Assembly (NCBI GenBank): GCA_932521025.1
Contig: OW051472.1
Span: 4,464,001 to 4,528,000, forward strand
Direction: 5' to 3'
Length of the DNA stretch: 64,000 nucleotides
Source: Oscheius onirici
Taxonomy: Eukaryota; Nematoda; Chromadorea; Rhabditida; Rhabditidae
In this document: positions 41,449 to 53,341 of the stretch, piece after piece
Position numbering within the stretch: position 1 is the stretch's first letter
Layout of the letters: each line of letters begins with the position of its first letter
Program-made: the position numbers and the translations under genes
Notes under the pieces: generated by a model
Databases searched by the model: none
Seen by the model: the letters and a program-made list of their open reading frames with translations, nothing else
Told to the model about the DNA's origin: nothing

Positions 41449-43088
41449 ATGGCGACACAACCGGCTCGAATGCTGATTCTTGTTTTTCTACTGCTTTATC
41501 CAGTGTCTGGCTCGGGAATCTTCGATAAAATCGACAATTTAAAACGTGACGTGGCTGAAGAATACATTAGTCCAGATGGTTTGATTCGAGAAGATTTGGC
41601 CGAGAAACTCCAAGAAACCATTAACAGTTATCGAGCTAGCCATTCTGTGGCGGATATATCGGTTTGTTTTTCTTGGTTTAGTTTTAATTTTGATCTAGGA
41701 TTCTGACGGAGACGATATCAACAAGTTCAAGCAGTTTTGGGAACAGCTGAAACAGGAACAGGAGGCTAAAATCAGTGACTTCAAAAAGGAGTTGGAAGAG
41801 AAGAAAACGGCAAAAGAAGTCGAAAGAGAACAGAAGAAAGAAGAGTTCCAGCAGAAATGGAACGAAATCAAACAGAAAATTGGAGGAAAGATTGAAGAGA
41901 TTAAGACTAAAGTATAGCAAAACATTTAAAGCATGGCGTCCGTTTCAGATAAAGGAAGAGCACAAGCAAAAAAGTAATGTTGTCGAGGCCCGATCTCTAC
42001 TTCCCGTTAGTTTTAGTCATAAAAAAAATAAACTGATTCAGAAGGACTTGTCCATTACGGAGAAACAGCAACTAGTCCAGGAGTTATTGGCTGTCTTTGA
42101 GGGAATTGTCAATGCGACAAAGATCAGAAAGGCTGAGAAGAAGAAGGAGAGACAAGAAGCCATCGAGCAGATGAAGCCGGCCATTCACGAGTTTTTCACA
42201 AATTTGAAGAACAAATTTCTGATTTGGAAGACGGCAAAAGACGAGGAGAAGACTCAGGTAACTTCCATCGGTTCTTGAATAAAAAACAGCGGAATCAGAA
42301 ATGGGAAGATGTGAAAGTGATTCTATCATCACTGATTCAAAACACCATCGAGAAGAAGAAGGAGAAAGACGCGGCTGTGAAGGATTTCTGGGACAAGATC
42401 TACGCGAAAATCACCTGGGCAGGAAGTTCTGTCACTTCCGGAGAGCCGATCCCGGCAGAAGCTGCGGCTAAGGCCACCTTCCTCGACAGGTACACACTTT
42501 GCAATAATTTCCGAAAACGGCAGTGAAACGTTGAAACACGGATCTGTCGCACCCGTATTCTCTCGTCACAGTTGAATCCCTATGAACCCACCCCAGTACC
42601 ACCAGCTTTTGAGTTCCTTCCCTCTTTTAGGAAAGTTTGGAATCATGCGGTACCCATTGACTCAGGTGATTCGCAGACCATGATCGAGCTAGAGGAACTT
42701 ACAATTAGAGAAGTAGGGCACGAATGTTCCGGTAGAAAACACACGGGTCAACTTGGTACTGGTAGTTTGGTATCGGACGGAAGAGATGAATAAAAAACCT
42801 TCATAAAGAAGTATATAGTCCGGAACCTACCATAAAACCCTGTAAAAACAACCTCAGAGTATCCGGCACTTCGGCTTGGCAGAATGTCACATGGATTCTG
42901 TTGGCGATCTGTGTCTTCTTGGCCGTGGCTCTTCTTGGAACCATTCTGTATCAGGTCAGGCCGGTTTGTGCCAAAATATATTTCTTTTTGTTCAGAACAG
43001 CCAGCGACTAAAGTACCAGAGACTACCTGGCGAAGATGGTCCAACACAGCGAGTTTATCCGAAGCTCGAATTGCATCAGGACTTTTGA
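41449..43088 (+). CDS. Type I membrane protein with Lys/Glu-rich coiled-coil ectodomain, paralog A
   Basis: The family is not recognised. ATG 41449 gives signal peptide MATQPARMLILVFLLLYPVS. The ectodomain is almost wholly charged heptad-like helix (FWEQLKQEQEAKISDFKKEL, KDLSITEKQQLVQELLAVF, WEDVKVILSSLIQNTIEKKK), spread over several short exons. Near the C-terminus, exons join to give ATFLDRVSGTSAWQNVTW, followed by a hydrophobic helix ILLAICVFLAVALLGTILYQ and a roughly 30-residue cytoplasmic tail ending KLELHQDF (stop 43086-43088). The downstream gene at 44170 has the same order, the same juxtamembrane signature (GTSxWQxVTWILLA) and an intron at the same place and phase, so they are tandem duplicates. 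A surface or cuticle-facing structural or adhesion role is possible, but nothing shows it. Confidence 0.75.
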
Positions 43089-44169
43089 TCACGGTTGAAG
43101 TAAAGCCTTCTAAGAACAAAATAGTTTGCCAAACAAACAGATTTTTATGTTTTGTGCGGGGTCTTGTGCTCCAAATCACGACTACAGACCTCCTCCTTCT
43201 TGTTTATGGGACTAAGCGACTGATAGTGACGACTATTCTTATTTTCTCTTGCCCTTTGAACAAACTGCCAGATTCGGCTCTGAGCTACTAAATAATAGTT
43301 GAAATCGGTAGCTCCCAGTTCTTGGTCCAATATAAATTTCACCCTATATAATCGATGACTGGGCAGTTTAAAATAGGTCCTCTAGATAATCGCTCATTTT
43401 TGCTAAACAGGTCAGAGTAACGCCAGGTTACAAATTCGAACTTAATCAAAAACCAAAACCCGTTCACAGTCTAGTTAGCCTCTCGACCTTGCTTCACTTC
43501 CTTTTTACGATAAGATTACCAAAGATAAGAGAATACTTCTTTCAGTTTCCTTCCGAATTTGACTGTCTCTCTCAGGATGTCAGTAGTTCGAAGTGCCTCT
43601 CATCGCATGATCAAAGATAAGAAGAGTCAGGCAGACAAACAGAAAACAATGATATGGATTCAGTCGACTCCTATTTGTGCTTATTGACTGCCTATCTTTA
43701 CAGTGGCGGTAGCAAGTTACAATTCGAGATAACATATTCTTGTACTCTTCAATATTCTCAATTCAATGACTCTTGTTAGGAAAAATACTGAAACTTTATG
43801 CAGTTAACTACTATCTCTAGATATAGACTCGATTTAAACAACAAAACTGTTTTGGCTACAAAGCATAATCACAAGTAGCCCCCTCTTTTTCCGTACTTGA
43901 TAAGGAGCCGAGAGCGTCACACTGTCGTTTATATCTCTGTTTACGGTTTGTTCAAAAAGAAGGACACATGATCGTAATGCATTGGCTTTTTCGCTTCGGG
44001 ACCCACTTTCTCCCAGTTAGCACAAAGTACTGGATATCTAGATAATCATTTAAAGCTTTAATTTAACCTTACTTCCCACGAACATATCTTGCTAGCTGAA
44101 TTATTGTTATTGGATTGCAGTAACTTTCTTTTAGCTCCCGTCTATATCGACTGCACTTTTCTTTTCAGG
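43089..44169. other. Spacer between tandem paralogs, no gene recognised
   Basis: About 1.1 kb with no convincing exon. The TTTTCAG at 44162-44168, immediately before the next ATG, fits a trans-splice or cis acceptor. The region presumably holds the promoter of the downstream paralog. No repeat with defined ends was seen. Confidence 0.35.
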
Positions 44170-45994
44170 ATGAAGATTCTCTTTCTGTTACCGTTATTCT
44201 TAGCAGCCTTCAGCCAAGAACAGAAGGAAGAATTGTCATCTGCTGATCTATTCCAGGTTTTTTCTCTCTTTGTGAAAACGACTTAATTCAGCAATTCCTT
44301 GATGTCGAAGCTGAGCTTAAAGAACAATGGAAGAATAATTTTGAGGCCTTCAGGTAAGCTGTCGCAGACAGGAATATGGTTTCCAGAGAAAAGAAACAAG
44401 AAGAACAGCAGAAACTTCAAGAGCTGATCGACGCCATGAATCAGAAATTCAAGGAGCAGGCGGATAAGATCAAGGCTGCTTACGATGTGAGTACGAGACT
44501 TAAATTTGGGCAAAAGTAATTTTTAGCAATTTCAACAAGCCAAAGAACAGCGTGAATCCGAAAAAGCCGCTCACAGACAAGAAGTTATGGACGAGTTGAA
44601 GAAGGCTCTCCAAGTGTTCCAGGAATACAAAACGGCCGAAAAGGACAGGGAGAAACAGCAGACGATTGATCTGTACAATCAGTTGAAGGAAATGTGGGAT
44701 CAGAAAATACAAGATGAGGCGGAGAGGAAGAAGCAACAGATCGACGACTACAAGACATCAATGGGGCAGATGCAACAGAAGTGGAATGACTGGGTCAACA
44801 AGATGAATGAGGCTAAGAAACAGGCCTGGGACAAGCAAAAGCAGGTAAAATGAGTACCTAGCAGAGTGACATTGACAGTGCTTGTAAGCTAATTTCATAA
44901 TTTTAGAAGCTGGAGCAGGCAAAGAAAGAGTTCGACGAATTGAAGCAGCTGATGGAACAGGAACTCCAGAGAAGAACTGAGGCGAAACAGCAGAGAAAGG
45001 AAGAACACAAGCAGGTCGTCGATCAGTATAGAACGGATATCCAGACAAAGAAGGACGAGCTGGATCAGTTGGAGGGAGAGGCTCTAGAGAAGATGTCCGC
45101 TGTTCAGCAGAAGAAGAACGAGATTACCGGCCTCATGATGAAGATAATGAACGACCAGTCCAAGGCCTATTTTGATGAGAAGCTGTATGATAAAGTCCAG
45201 AAGAATTTGGACATGGCAGCAGCGAAGGAAGTTTTTGACAAGTACAAGCCGAAATGGGGAGGTAGTATCTTCGACAAGAATGGGCCGAGTTGGGGAGGTT
45301 CGGATGGTCTTCTGGACAAGATTCACAAACATGGACCAGGTGAAGTACTCGACGACAAAAAGAACAGGGGGCAGTCGACTCCTGCTCCTCCAGTTGCTGA
45401 GATGCCGACGGAGGATGTTCAGAAGGTACAGCCGGGCTATATGGAGTCTGACAACGTGGTTGGAGGACCGGAACCAAGAGCCACACTTCTCGACCAGTAG
45501 GTCTTTTCTCCATTTTGACTTCAGACTGAGCACCAACTCGTATCGAACTTGACTAGGCTAAATTGTCGATATGGTATACAAGTTGATGCGCACTCTGTAG
45601 CCAAAATCAATCTCTTTTGAAACGTTAGAATTTTACAGAATTACCGGAACATCTCAATGGCAGACAGTGACCTGGATCCTTCTGGCGCTTTCTATACTTC
45701 TGGTCATTGCTCTGATCGCTCTCATCATGTACCAGATCCAGCAGAGAAAGCACTACCAAGAGCTGGAAGGACATAACGATCCCGAGAGAGCTCCTCTGAC
45801 TCGTTATGGAGAGGGACTGCACTATACAGAAGTCGGAGCTCCTACTCAAAAGGTTTGAATTTCAATTTGTCAAAACTGCGATCTAGTCGATCCTTGCTAA
45901 CAACCGAGCTGGAACCTCTCGACTGGCAGTAGTTCCAAGTGACGGAATGGCCGTTGTGCCCGCCAGAGAAGACTCTATGGATCCTACAATCTGA
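44170..45994 (+). CDS. Type I membrane protein with coiled-coil ectodomain, paralog B
   Basis: ATG 44170 lies two bases after a TTTTCAG acceptor and gives signal peptide MKILFLLPLFLAAFS. The ectodomain is a long Gln/Lys/Glu-rich coiled coil (QFLDVEAELKEQWKNNFEAF, AKEQRESEKAAHRQEVMDEL, DELKQLMEQELQRRTEAKQQ). It ends in a Gly/Trp/Pro stalk (KPKWGGSIFDKNGPSWGGSD) and a Pro-rich linker (STPAPPVAEM). Across the intron at 45499-45640 comes LLDQITGTSQWQTVTWILLA, then the rest of the membrane helix (LSILLVIALIALIMYQ). A cytoplasmic tail of about 80 residues ends in SMDPTI (stop 45992-45994). The membrane-proximal block is shared with the gene at 41449. No named domain is recognised. One intron carries the 65-bp hairpin repeat. 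Confidence 0.75.
45528..45592. repeat. Short intronic hairpin repeat, copy 2
   Basis: The ends GAGCACCAACTCG and CAAGTTGATGCGCAC form an imperfect inverted repeat, and the interior matches the reverse complement of the element at 22088-22159. It lies in the intron just before the transmembrane exon of paralog B. It is a diverged copy of the same miniature element family. Confidence 0.55.
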
Positions 45995-48900
45995 TCATAT
46001 TTCGAAAAGATATATTTGTATAAACTTTCGCTTCAGCTGTGTAACGAGTTTCGTAGAGAGTCCGCTTCAATTTATGACCCGCAGAGTAAACGGACAAAAC
46101 TTCCTGGTTCTAACAATAAGGACAATCTTGATAGGTTAAAATCTTGCCAATTGACATGTTTTCTGCCCTTCTTCAAAAGGTCAAAGATCTGGAGCGCTGC
46201 GCAATCAGCTGTCAATTATTCGAGTCAGAACAGGTGTCCGTCAGTGTTCGTCCCGTAAAAATCTTGCCTAATGCGATTAGCGGCTTCGACCGGTAGTGTC
46301 AATTGCACTTTCATCCCTCTCTTTTTTCTGAAAAACGTACCTTTTGCAGTACTCAAGGTTATACTCGCTCTCGAAAGCAGTTCGAAGAAAGGTCGAAACG
46401 GATGCCATCGCAGGCGAAATACTCGCGCCTACACACGGTTTGGCGAAAAGGACAACACCTAATTTGATGCGATACTGATCTGTGAAAGTTCTGCCTTTTG
46501 GTAGAGAGCCATCCAATTATTTTTACCCATCCCCACGTCGGGTTGTCTGGCGCGCACAGGTGTTTTCCCAAAGCATCTGCTTTGGAAGGAGGAACAGGAA
46601 TTGTCCGAGACAAAAAAGGCCAAAACTTCCAGTTTTGTGGCATTTTTGTTGGCATAATCATGCCCTCGGGCGACGGCGGCGGAAGAGCCAATTTAAAGGC
46701 ATAGAAAGGAAGTGTCAGAGGGTGGTCTGTGGAACAGGTTCTACCGGGAATGATGGATCGAGAAAACAGTTCTTTTGATTTCTTTTTTGGAGCTTGTTCT
46801 TAAGAAGAAAGAGAAAACTTTGCTGCTTGTGTTTGCGGAAGTAACGAAATTCTTGTGTTCCAACTTGTTATCATAGTTGCTATTCGCCGAAATACCAACA
46901 CAATCAGAGGTCTTCTGAAATGATGCCTTCTGATGAGACTATCGAATGGGACTCCTCCTCAACTCCAAGCATTGGGTTCGAAGTATTACTCCGCCATATA
47001 TTAGCACCTCAGCAGCTCTGCAGTCTCCCCCCTCTTCAGAATCTCATCCACATCCCTACCCATTTCGTTTATTTGATAGAGGAATCGTCCATTTCCCGTA
47101 GCCATAATCAGCTATCGTAAAAGTCGTTTTTGGACATGACAAATACCACCGTCGACACCCATCTTCGCGCCTTCTAAGCCATTCATCAAAATAACAGTTT
47201 TCCATCGATGCGACACTTTATATGGGTTCAATTCGTGTAGCCATTGCCAAGAATAAGTTTTACACCCTTTCCGAACGAGGCGGCGGCTAACCACAGTCCC
47301 TCAGATAGTTTTCCAGAAAGGGAAAAGACAGCTTTCGCCCCTGAAGAAGATGAAAAGCAGCCGAGTGACCTTGCCAATTAGAAGGGCGTATGCGAGCTGG
47401 TTCTCCTGGGAAGCCGTGCTGTGATGATCGCAATCTGAAGGCCGATGAGCGCTTTTCTCTTGTCTTGAAATTACCGTTCCATTCCAATAAGCATTGTCTT
47501 AATAGGCGCAGGTGGGTGACAGGGAGAAGCCATAGTATTACAGCTCACGCTCTTTTCGAGCCAGAGAAGTTTGAAGTTTCAACGTCTGTTAGACCGTGAA
47601 GTGACCTACAGCTTACAACTGAAGATTTACGAGCAGAACGGTTTACGCCAACCACGGCTTCCATCCGTCTTCGATCATTTTCACGACAGGCGGATGATTG
47701 ATCGTGTTCTGGTCAGACAAAAAACATATCCTCAAAATGAATGCTTTTGACAAAATATGAAGCATTCATATTGTTGGACCTGTCAAGGAAGGGCACATAG
47801 CCTGCTCAGCATATCCAGGAGTATGCAGTCCTTTGAAATTGTTCATTATGAGAGAGTCAGTTGGATAGTTAGGCAAATCGCCTATTATTTTTACCAGCAT
47901 TTGTAATACACAGCGAAGAAGTGCTGCAAAATTCAAAGCAAATCGAAAAGTTCCTGTGCTTCCATTAAATTTCGAGCTTTCGCCTCCAACGATCCTCATT
48001 CCAGGATGATTCTGAACTTTTACGGGAAGAAACTGAAGGGAAAGCCCAACAGTTTGAAGGGCTACGTGATCTGTGTAATTTGGCCTGTTCGGCTGTCGGA
48101 TAAGCTAGAGACGATGGCGGTCAAGCTGATTTCTGATGTCTCCCCTTGAGCGAGTTCATTTAGAGACTGTTTTCGACTCATTTCGTTCTCACATTCTTTT
48201 ACACTGTACGGAACAAGGACATTTTCCTCTTCTCATTCCCGAGACTTGGTCCAGTTCTTTCCTGAGGCTGTAATTGGCCTCCCCATAGACAGAGTGTAAG
48301 GCCATTCTAGTACCCACCAACAATCAAAAGCTTTATGTTCCTCTCTTCTCTAGAAGAAGCCGCGTTCTTTTTTCATCTTCTTCGAAAAGACTCGGCAGAT
48401 AGATGATGATAGCGGCCGATGGACAAGCCAAGGACAAACCACCTGAACTGAAACACGTCGACACATAGAGAAAAGATAGATTGTATCATTGGAGAAGGAC
48501 ACGTTGACCAATAAACACCACTGCCAAAAAACTGAAAAAAGAATTTGCGGGTGACGAAACGAACCGAATTTGGTGGGAAAGTGTCTGCCAGAGAGATTGT
48601 GTTTTGGTCTGAAAACCAAAATATTTCTGTTGGAAGTTGAAGCTAAATTTAGGTGAAAGGTAATATTTATTTGTCCTGGTCCTTATAGACTGTTTCGATG
48701 AAGCCTGATATGGACCGCAAACATTGGATGCTCCGACAAACTTCTTTGATCTGCCAGAGCCATTTTCAGTTGACGCCACCCCGTCAGCTTGATGTCCTTT
48801 CCGCCACGAGATAAACCATTTACGAGTCTTTTTTCTTCCCGAACGGTGTGTCTTTTCGAGTGATTGTTTGTCCCCGCAAGCTTCCTCGTTCCGACAGATT

Positions 48901-49502
48901 AAAGCATATGCTTGTAGCAATGAATTAGAGTCGAACACGTTCAGTCGACAAAAAAGGGAAACGAGGATGAAGGGGGAACACTCGAGGATAAGCGATGACG
49001 AACCGGAGAGAGGGAAACTGCCCGGCGGATTGATTAATCAAGGCAGTGGACGTCTGATGGCAAAAATTCCGAAGAATGAGGAGAGGGAAAGGGTGGTGAG
49101 AGACATCTCGATAAGAAGCCGAAGAGGAGCGAACGGATCAAAAGACAGGGATTTAATAAACTAAGGGAAAAGCACAGTTAACAGGTACTTGATCGGATGC
49201 AGACGAAACACCCGGTCTGGTTAAACACAGCGCCAGTTCTCGAAAAAGCTAATTTAAATGTCTGCGAAAGAACACGTCCACGATTTCCATTTGTATGAGA
49301 AAGACTTCGAAACCGAGCCAGGATTTCTTTTAAAGTTCTGTAAGACAATATCAATCCGACTGCTTCGTAAGGAACATCCAAGTACTCGAAAAAGTGTGAT
49401 GAACGGATCAGGTGATGGAAACGGCCATTTTAGATCAATGATTGAGTTTAGGTCTTCGGCTCTTTCCCCGGGTTCTGTGTCAACCTTTCGGTATGCACGA
49501 AC
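45995..49502. other. 3.5-kb gene-poor region with coding-like relics
   Basis: No intact gene was recognised. Several segments have locally coding-like composition without coherent exons, for example a minus-strand frame at 46359-46691 (PPSPEGMIMPTKMPQNWKFW), a minus-strand frame at 47112-47294 (WQWLHELNPYKVSHRW), a plus-strand stretch near 47585-47735 (LQLKIYEQNGLRQPRLPSVF) and a minus-strand frame at 48486-48938. They may be decayed pseudogene fragments. No tRNA, rRNA or transposon ends were identified. Confidence 0.3.
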
Positions 49503-49614
49503 CGACCTTGACGTCGTGGCGTCTCTCGTTGGCAAGCAGTCTCTGACTGGCAATCTCCGCCTACAGTACGCTCTCTGACTAGCATGTTGCTAGCTATTCG
49601 GGGGGCTGGTCTCC

Positions 49615-49622
49615 TATATAAG
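49615..49622 (+). promoter_or_regulatory. TATA box of left collagen gene
   Basis: TATATAAG lies 138 bp upstream of the ATG. Downstream, a 5' UTR intron (49676-49752, GTGAGT...TTTCAG) ends directly at the start codon, so the gene probably uses its own transcription start with a cis-spliced leader. The right arm repeats this exactly. Confidence 0.65.
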
Positions 49623-49752
49623 GCAGGCGCAGTGGGACAGCCGACAGGTGAGGCTTCTCATCCCACAACAGAGCGGTGAGTCCGTGTCTCTCTTTTTCCA
49701 TTTTCTATATTCCCTTCTCTTTCTTGTCCCAGTCTGAACACTTGTCTTTCAG

Positions 49753-50698
49753 ATGGTTGACGAGAAACAGTTAGAGGTGGAGGCCAACTCCCTCCGTCGT
49801 ATTGCCTTCTTCGGCGTTGCCGTCGCCACCATGGCCACACTCGTCTGTGTCATTTCCGTGCCCATGGTCTACAACTACATGCAGCACATGCAGTCCGTCA
49901 TGCAGTCCGAGGTTGACTTCTGCAAATCGCGCTCCAGCAACATCTGGCGTGAGGTCACCAGGACTCAGGTCCTTGCTAAGGTCACCGGAGGAGTCAGGTC
50001 TCCTCGTCAAGCCGGATACGGATCTTCCGCCGGAGTCGAAGGCAGCCTTGCCCACCAGGGAGGATGCTGCGGCTGCGGAGTCTCTGCTGCTGGACCTCCT
50101 GGCCCCCCTGGTCCCGATGGAGAAGATGGTTCGGATGGAGAGCCTGGAGCTCCTGGTAAGGACGGTCCCGACGGACCTGAGGCCACCCCTGCTCCTGCTC
50201 ACGACTGGTGCTTCGACTGTCCTCCCGGCCCCGCTGGACCTGCTGGAAACGCTGGACCTAAGGGACCCAACGGAAACCCCGGTGGACCTGGAGCTCCTGG
50301 AGGACCCGGAAATGCTGGAGCTCCTGGAACTCCTGGACCTCAGGGAGCACCTGGAAACGACGGCCAGCCCGGAAACGCTGGACAGCCCGGAGCTCCCGGA
50401 CAAGTTCACGAAGTTCCCGGCCCCAACGGACCCCCTGGACCTCCTGGACCCCAAGGACCTCCCGGACCTGCTGGAAACCCTGGAGTTCCCGGAAACGCTG
50501 GACAGGCCGGACCTCAGGGACCTCAAGGAGACAATGGAAAGGACGGAGCTCCTGGAAACTCTGGAGCCGATGGAGAGCACGGACCCGACGGAGAAACTGG
50601 AGCTCCCGGTAAGAATTTTTCTATTTTGTGGCATAACATGACAATTTTCAGGAGGATGCGACCACTGTCCACCTCCCCGTACCGCTCCCGGATATTAG
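49753..50698 (+). CDS. Cuticle collagen, left copy
   Basis: A 300-residue nematode cuticular collagen. Exon 1 is 49753-50608, exon 2 is 50652-50698, with a 43-nt intron. The N-terminus ([20 protein letters not shown]) leads into a hydrophobic membrane/signal-anchor segment and the conserved block [19 protein letters not shown] possible basic processing site (VRSPRQ) precedes a CCGCG cysteine cluster. Interrupted Gly-X-Y runs ([19 protein letters not shown]; later [19 protein letters not shown]) flank a WCFDCPPGP cluster and an HEVPG interruption. The C-terminus is [15 protein letters not shown]. These are the landmarks of the large nematode collagen family whose trimers are secreted and cross-linked in the exoskeleton. 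Codons favour GGA for Gly and C-ending forms, consistent with high expression. The product is identical to that of the right copy. Confidence 0.95.
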
Positions 50699-50707
50699 AG
50701 TGGGATT

Positions 50708-52136
50708 TTTCCTTGCCATCATCTACGAGCTCAAAAACTCGTCTTGACTCAAGACGAAATAAAATATTAATATCATCTATTCGTTTTGATCTGCTTCGGT
50801 CAGTGGTTGTTTGCGTAAAAAGGGCCGATTGGCGGCATTCGTTCACAGCAAAAACTGGGAAGACAGCTTGCGTAACACGACACCGCCTGTCGATTAGATG
50901 CTTAGTTCAATTAGTTCGAAAGCAGAGATGAGATTATGTACAAGCTGGTCGTAAGAGGAAAAGTGGCTAGACTAGATCCCAGCAGTAGTGTTCCGACGAA
51001 CGCATGAACGAGAATTGTTCAAAATTTATAACCTTGCACACCAAATCTGTGATTTTCTGACCAGTTGTAGTGGGAGAAGTGTTCCAGTTTGTTCGACTTT
51101 CGAACTGTATTCGAACCTCAAACACCGATATTTCTTTTTTGTTTTCATCAAACGAGAACGCGAACATTCGGTCAGTCGACTATTCGACTGAAGTCTTATT
51201 GTTAGATCAATCTATGGAATCGTTACTAAAAATATTAGTACAAGATTCTAACTCATTTTGAATACTTACGACCGTTTTTAGACTTTTAACTTGTTTAACT
51301 CTCAATTTCGGCGAGTTTTTAATGGAAGAATCTTCATTAACTAAAACTTGTCACTTTTACTAACATGAGCGGAATCCGTTATCTTGACCTCACCATTTTG
51401 CAATTCTCTAAACGATCTCTAAAATGTCGTTTTTAGAACTTTCCTTGAAACGGTGTTAGTCATCTAAACTATTAAAAAGCTGTGGTGTCAGCGGCGGACT
51501 GTCTGTCTATGGCCACGAGAATCGTCGTGACAAGTTAGAAATTGTAAAGGATTAGATAACATGTAACTTGAACTTGGAGTTTTTACAGGCTTTGGCTCCT
51601 ACTGCGTCAGAGGCAAGTAGAAAGCTGTAGAAAACGGTAAAACCATATAGAAAAGTTTGGCGCTACGACGCCGTCAGGCGACGAAGTCGTCTGGTTTGTC
51701 TATTAAAACGTACTTTTTCCACTGCTCGATTTTCACCGGTTACTGTATCACACTTCACCTTGCCCTTTCACAAACGCCCTTTCTCCATCAACAATAGCCA
51801 AGTTGCGCTAAACTATGGGAGATTCCACTGATACCAGTATCATCTCCGTCAAGGATGTTTTTATGGGGAGACTTCTCCTCGGAAAGTGCGTTTTTGACAC
51901 TGGCCATGTCGCCCAAAAAGCGAGTTTGTGGCGGGCAACTATTGGAAACAACACGAGAAGCTATTAGAACACGCGTAAAAAGGACCAGGGCGCGAAAGAA
52001 AGAATGCAAAACAGCCCCGCTTGGAACGGGGGCAATGAGTCAGAGAACAAGGTAAAGTGGCATATACAGCGAATAAATAAGGATTTATTTCGACTGGAAG
52101 AACGAGTTGAGCATCGAAAAGAGGGCAACAATAAAC
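50708..52136. other. Spacer of the collagen palindrome
   Basis: 1,429 bp of AT-rich DNA between the two collagen genes, receiving transcription from both sides. No gene or repeat was recognised; short frames at 50988-51261 and 51788-52055 lack any signature. The two copies' 3' UTRs must differ, because the duplication ends 9 bp past each stop. Confidence 0.5.
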
Positions 52137-52145
52137 AATCCCACT

Positions 52146-53091
52146 CTAATATCCGGGAGCGGTACGGGGAGGTGGACAGTGGTCGCATCCTCCTGAAAAT
52201 TGTCATGTTATGCCACAAAATAGAAAAATTCTTACCGGGAGCTCCAGTTTCTCCGTCGGGTCCGTGCTCTCCATCGGCTCCAGAGTTTCCAGGAGCTCCG
52301 TCCTTTCCATTGTCTCCTTGAGGTCCCTGAGGTCCGGCCTGTCCAGCGTTTCCGGGAACTCCAGGGTTTCCAGCAGGTCCGGGAGGTCCTTGGGGTCCAG
52401 GAGGTCCAGGGGGTCCGTTGGGGCCGGGAACTTCGTGAACTTGTCCGGGAGCTCCGGGCTGTCCAGCGTTTCCGGGCTGGCCGTCGTTTCCAGGTGCTCC
52501 CTGAGGTCCAGGAGTTCCAGGAGCTCCAGCATTTCCGGGTCCTCCAGGAGCTCCAGGTCCACCGGGGTTTCCGTTGGGTCCCTTAGGTCCAGCGTTTCCA
52601 GCAGGTCCAGCGGGGCCGGGAGGACAGTCGAAGCACCAGTCGTGAGCAGGAGCAGGGGTGGCCTCAGGTCCGTCGGGACCGTCCTTACCAGGAGCTCCAG
52701 GCTCTCCATCCGAACCATCTTCTCCATCGGGACCAGGGGGGCCAGGAGGTCCAGCAGCAGAGACTCCGCAGCCGCAGCATCCTCCCTGGTGGGCAAGGCT
52801 GCCTTCGACTCCGGCGGAAGATCCGTATCCGGCTTGACGAGGAGACCTGACTCCTCCGGTGACCTTAGCAAGGACCTGAGTCCTGGTGACCTCACGCCAG
52901 ATGTTGCTGGAGCGCGATTTGCAGAAGTCAACCTCGGACTGCATGACGGACTGCATGTGCTGCATGTAGTTGTAGACCATGGGCACGGAAATGACACAGA
53001 CGAGTGTGGCCATGGTGGCGACGGCAACGCCGAAGAAGGCAATACGACGGAGGGAGTTGGCCTCCACCTCTAACTGTTTCTCGTCAACCAT
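52146..53091 (-). CDS. Cuticle collagen, right copy
   Basis: The exact mirror of the left copy: start 53091, intron 52193-52235, stop 52146-52148, 300 residues. The translated sequence is the same throughout, including the WCFDCPPGP cluster and the [13 protein letters not shown] end. It is transcribed toward the left copy. Because the promoter arms are also identical, expression timing should be the same unless flanking DNA matters; the 3' UTRs are the only transcript difference I can see. The lack of divergence implies a very recent duplication or continuing gene conversion. Confidence 0.95.
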
Positions 53092-53221
53092 CTGAAAGAC
53101 AAGTGTTCAGACTGGGACAAGAAAGAGAAGGGAATATAGAAAATGGAAAAAGAGAGACACGGACTCACCGCTCTGTTGTGGGATGAGAAGCCTCACCTGT
53201 CGGCTGTCCCACTGCGCCTGC

Positions 53222-53229
53222 CTTATATA
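53222..53229 (-). promoter_or_regulatory. TATA box of right collagen gene
   Basis: TATATAAG on the minus strand, the mirror of 49615-49622, with the same spacing to the start codon and to the 5' UTR intron. Confidence 0.65.
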
Positions 53230-53341
53230 GGAGACCAGCCCCCCGAATAGCTAGCAACATGCTAGTCAGAGAGCGTACTGTAGGCGGAGATTGCCAGTCA
53301 GAGACTGCTTGCCAACGAGAGACGCCACGACGTCAAGGTCG

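Larger units (their letters stand above)
49503..50707 (+). repeat. Inverted duplication, left arm (1,205 bp, contains collagen gene)
   Basis: This arm is the reverse complement of 52137-53341. Paired positions always sum to 102,844, so there are no indels, and the long frames in both arms translate identically. The left edge is CGACCTTGACGTCG, and the right edge is 9 bp after the collagen stop codon. The arm includes about 250 bp of promoter and 5' UTR. Confidence 0.9.
52137..53341 (-). repeat. Inverted duplication, right arm (1,205 bp, contains collagen gene)
   Basis: Reverse complement of 49503-50707, apparently without mismatch in the parts compared (all frames and the promoter). Together with the left arm it forms a palindrome with its axis at about 51,422. 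Confidence 0.9.

Noticed and set aside
46359-46691. 110-codon minus-strand frame (MALPPPSPEG...)
   Set aside because: Coding-like composition but no homology I recognise, no introns or start context; at most a relic.
47112-47294. Minus-strand frame resembling a kinase HRD region (WLHELNPYKVSHRW)
   Set aside because: The catalytic HRD and DFG motifs are absent and no neighbouring exons support a kinase.
49771-50634. 287-codon minus-strand and 279-codon second-frame reading frames across the collagen genes
   Set aside because: Shadows of the Gly-X-Y repeat: triplet-periodic GGA/CCT codons keep other frames open. The same applies to the mirror copy at 52203-53073.
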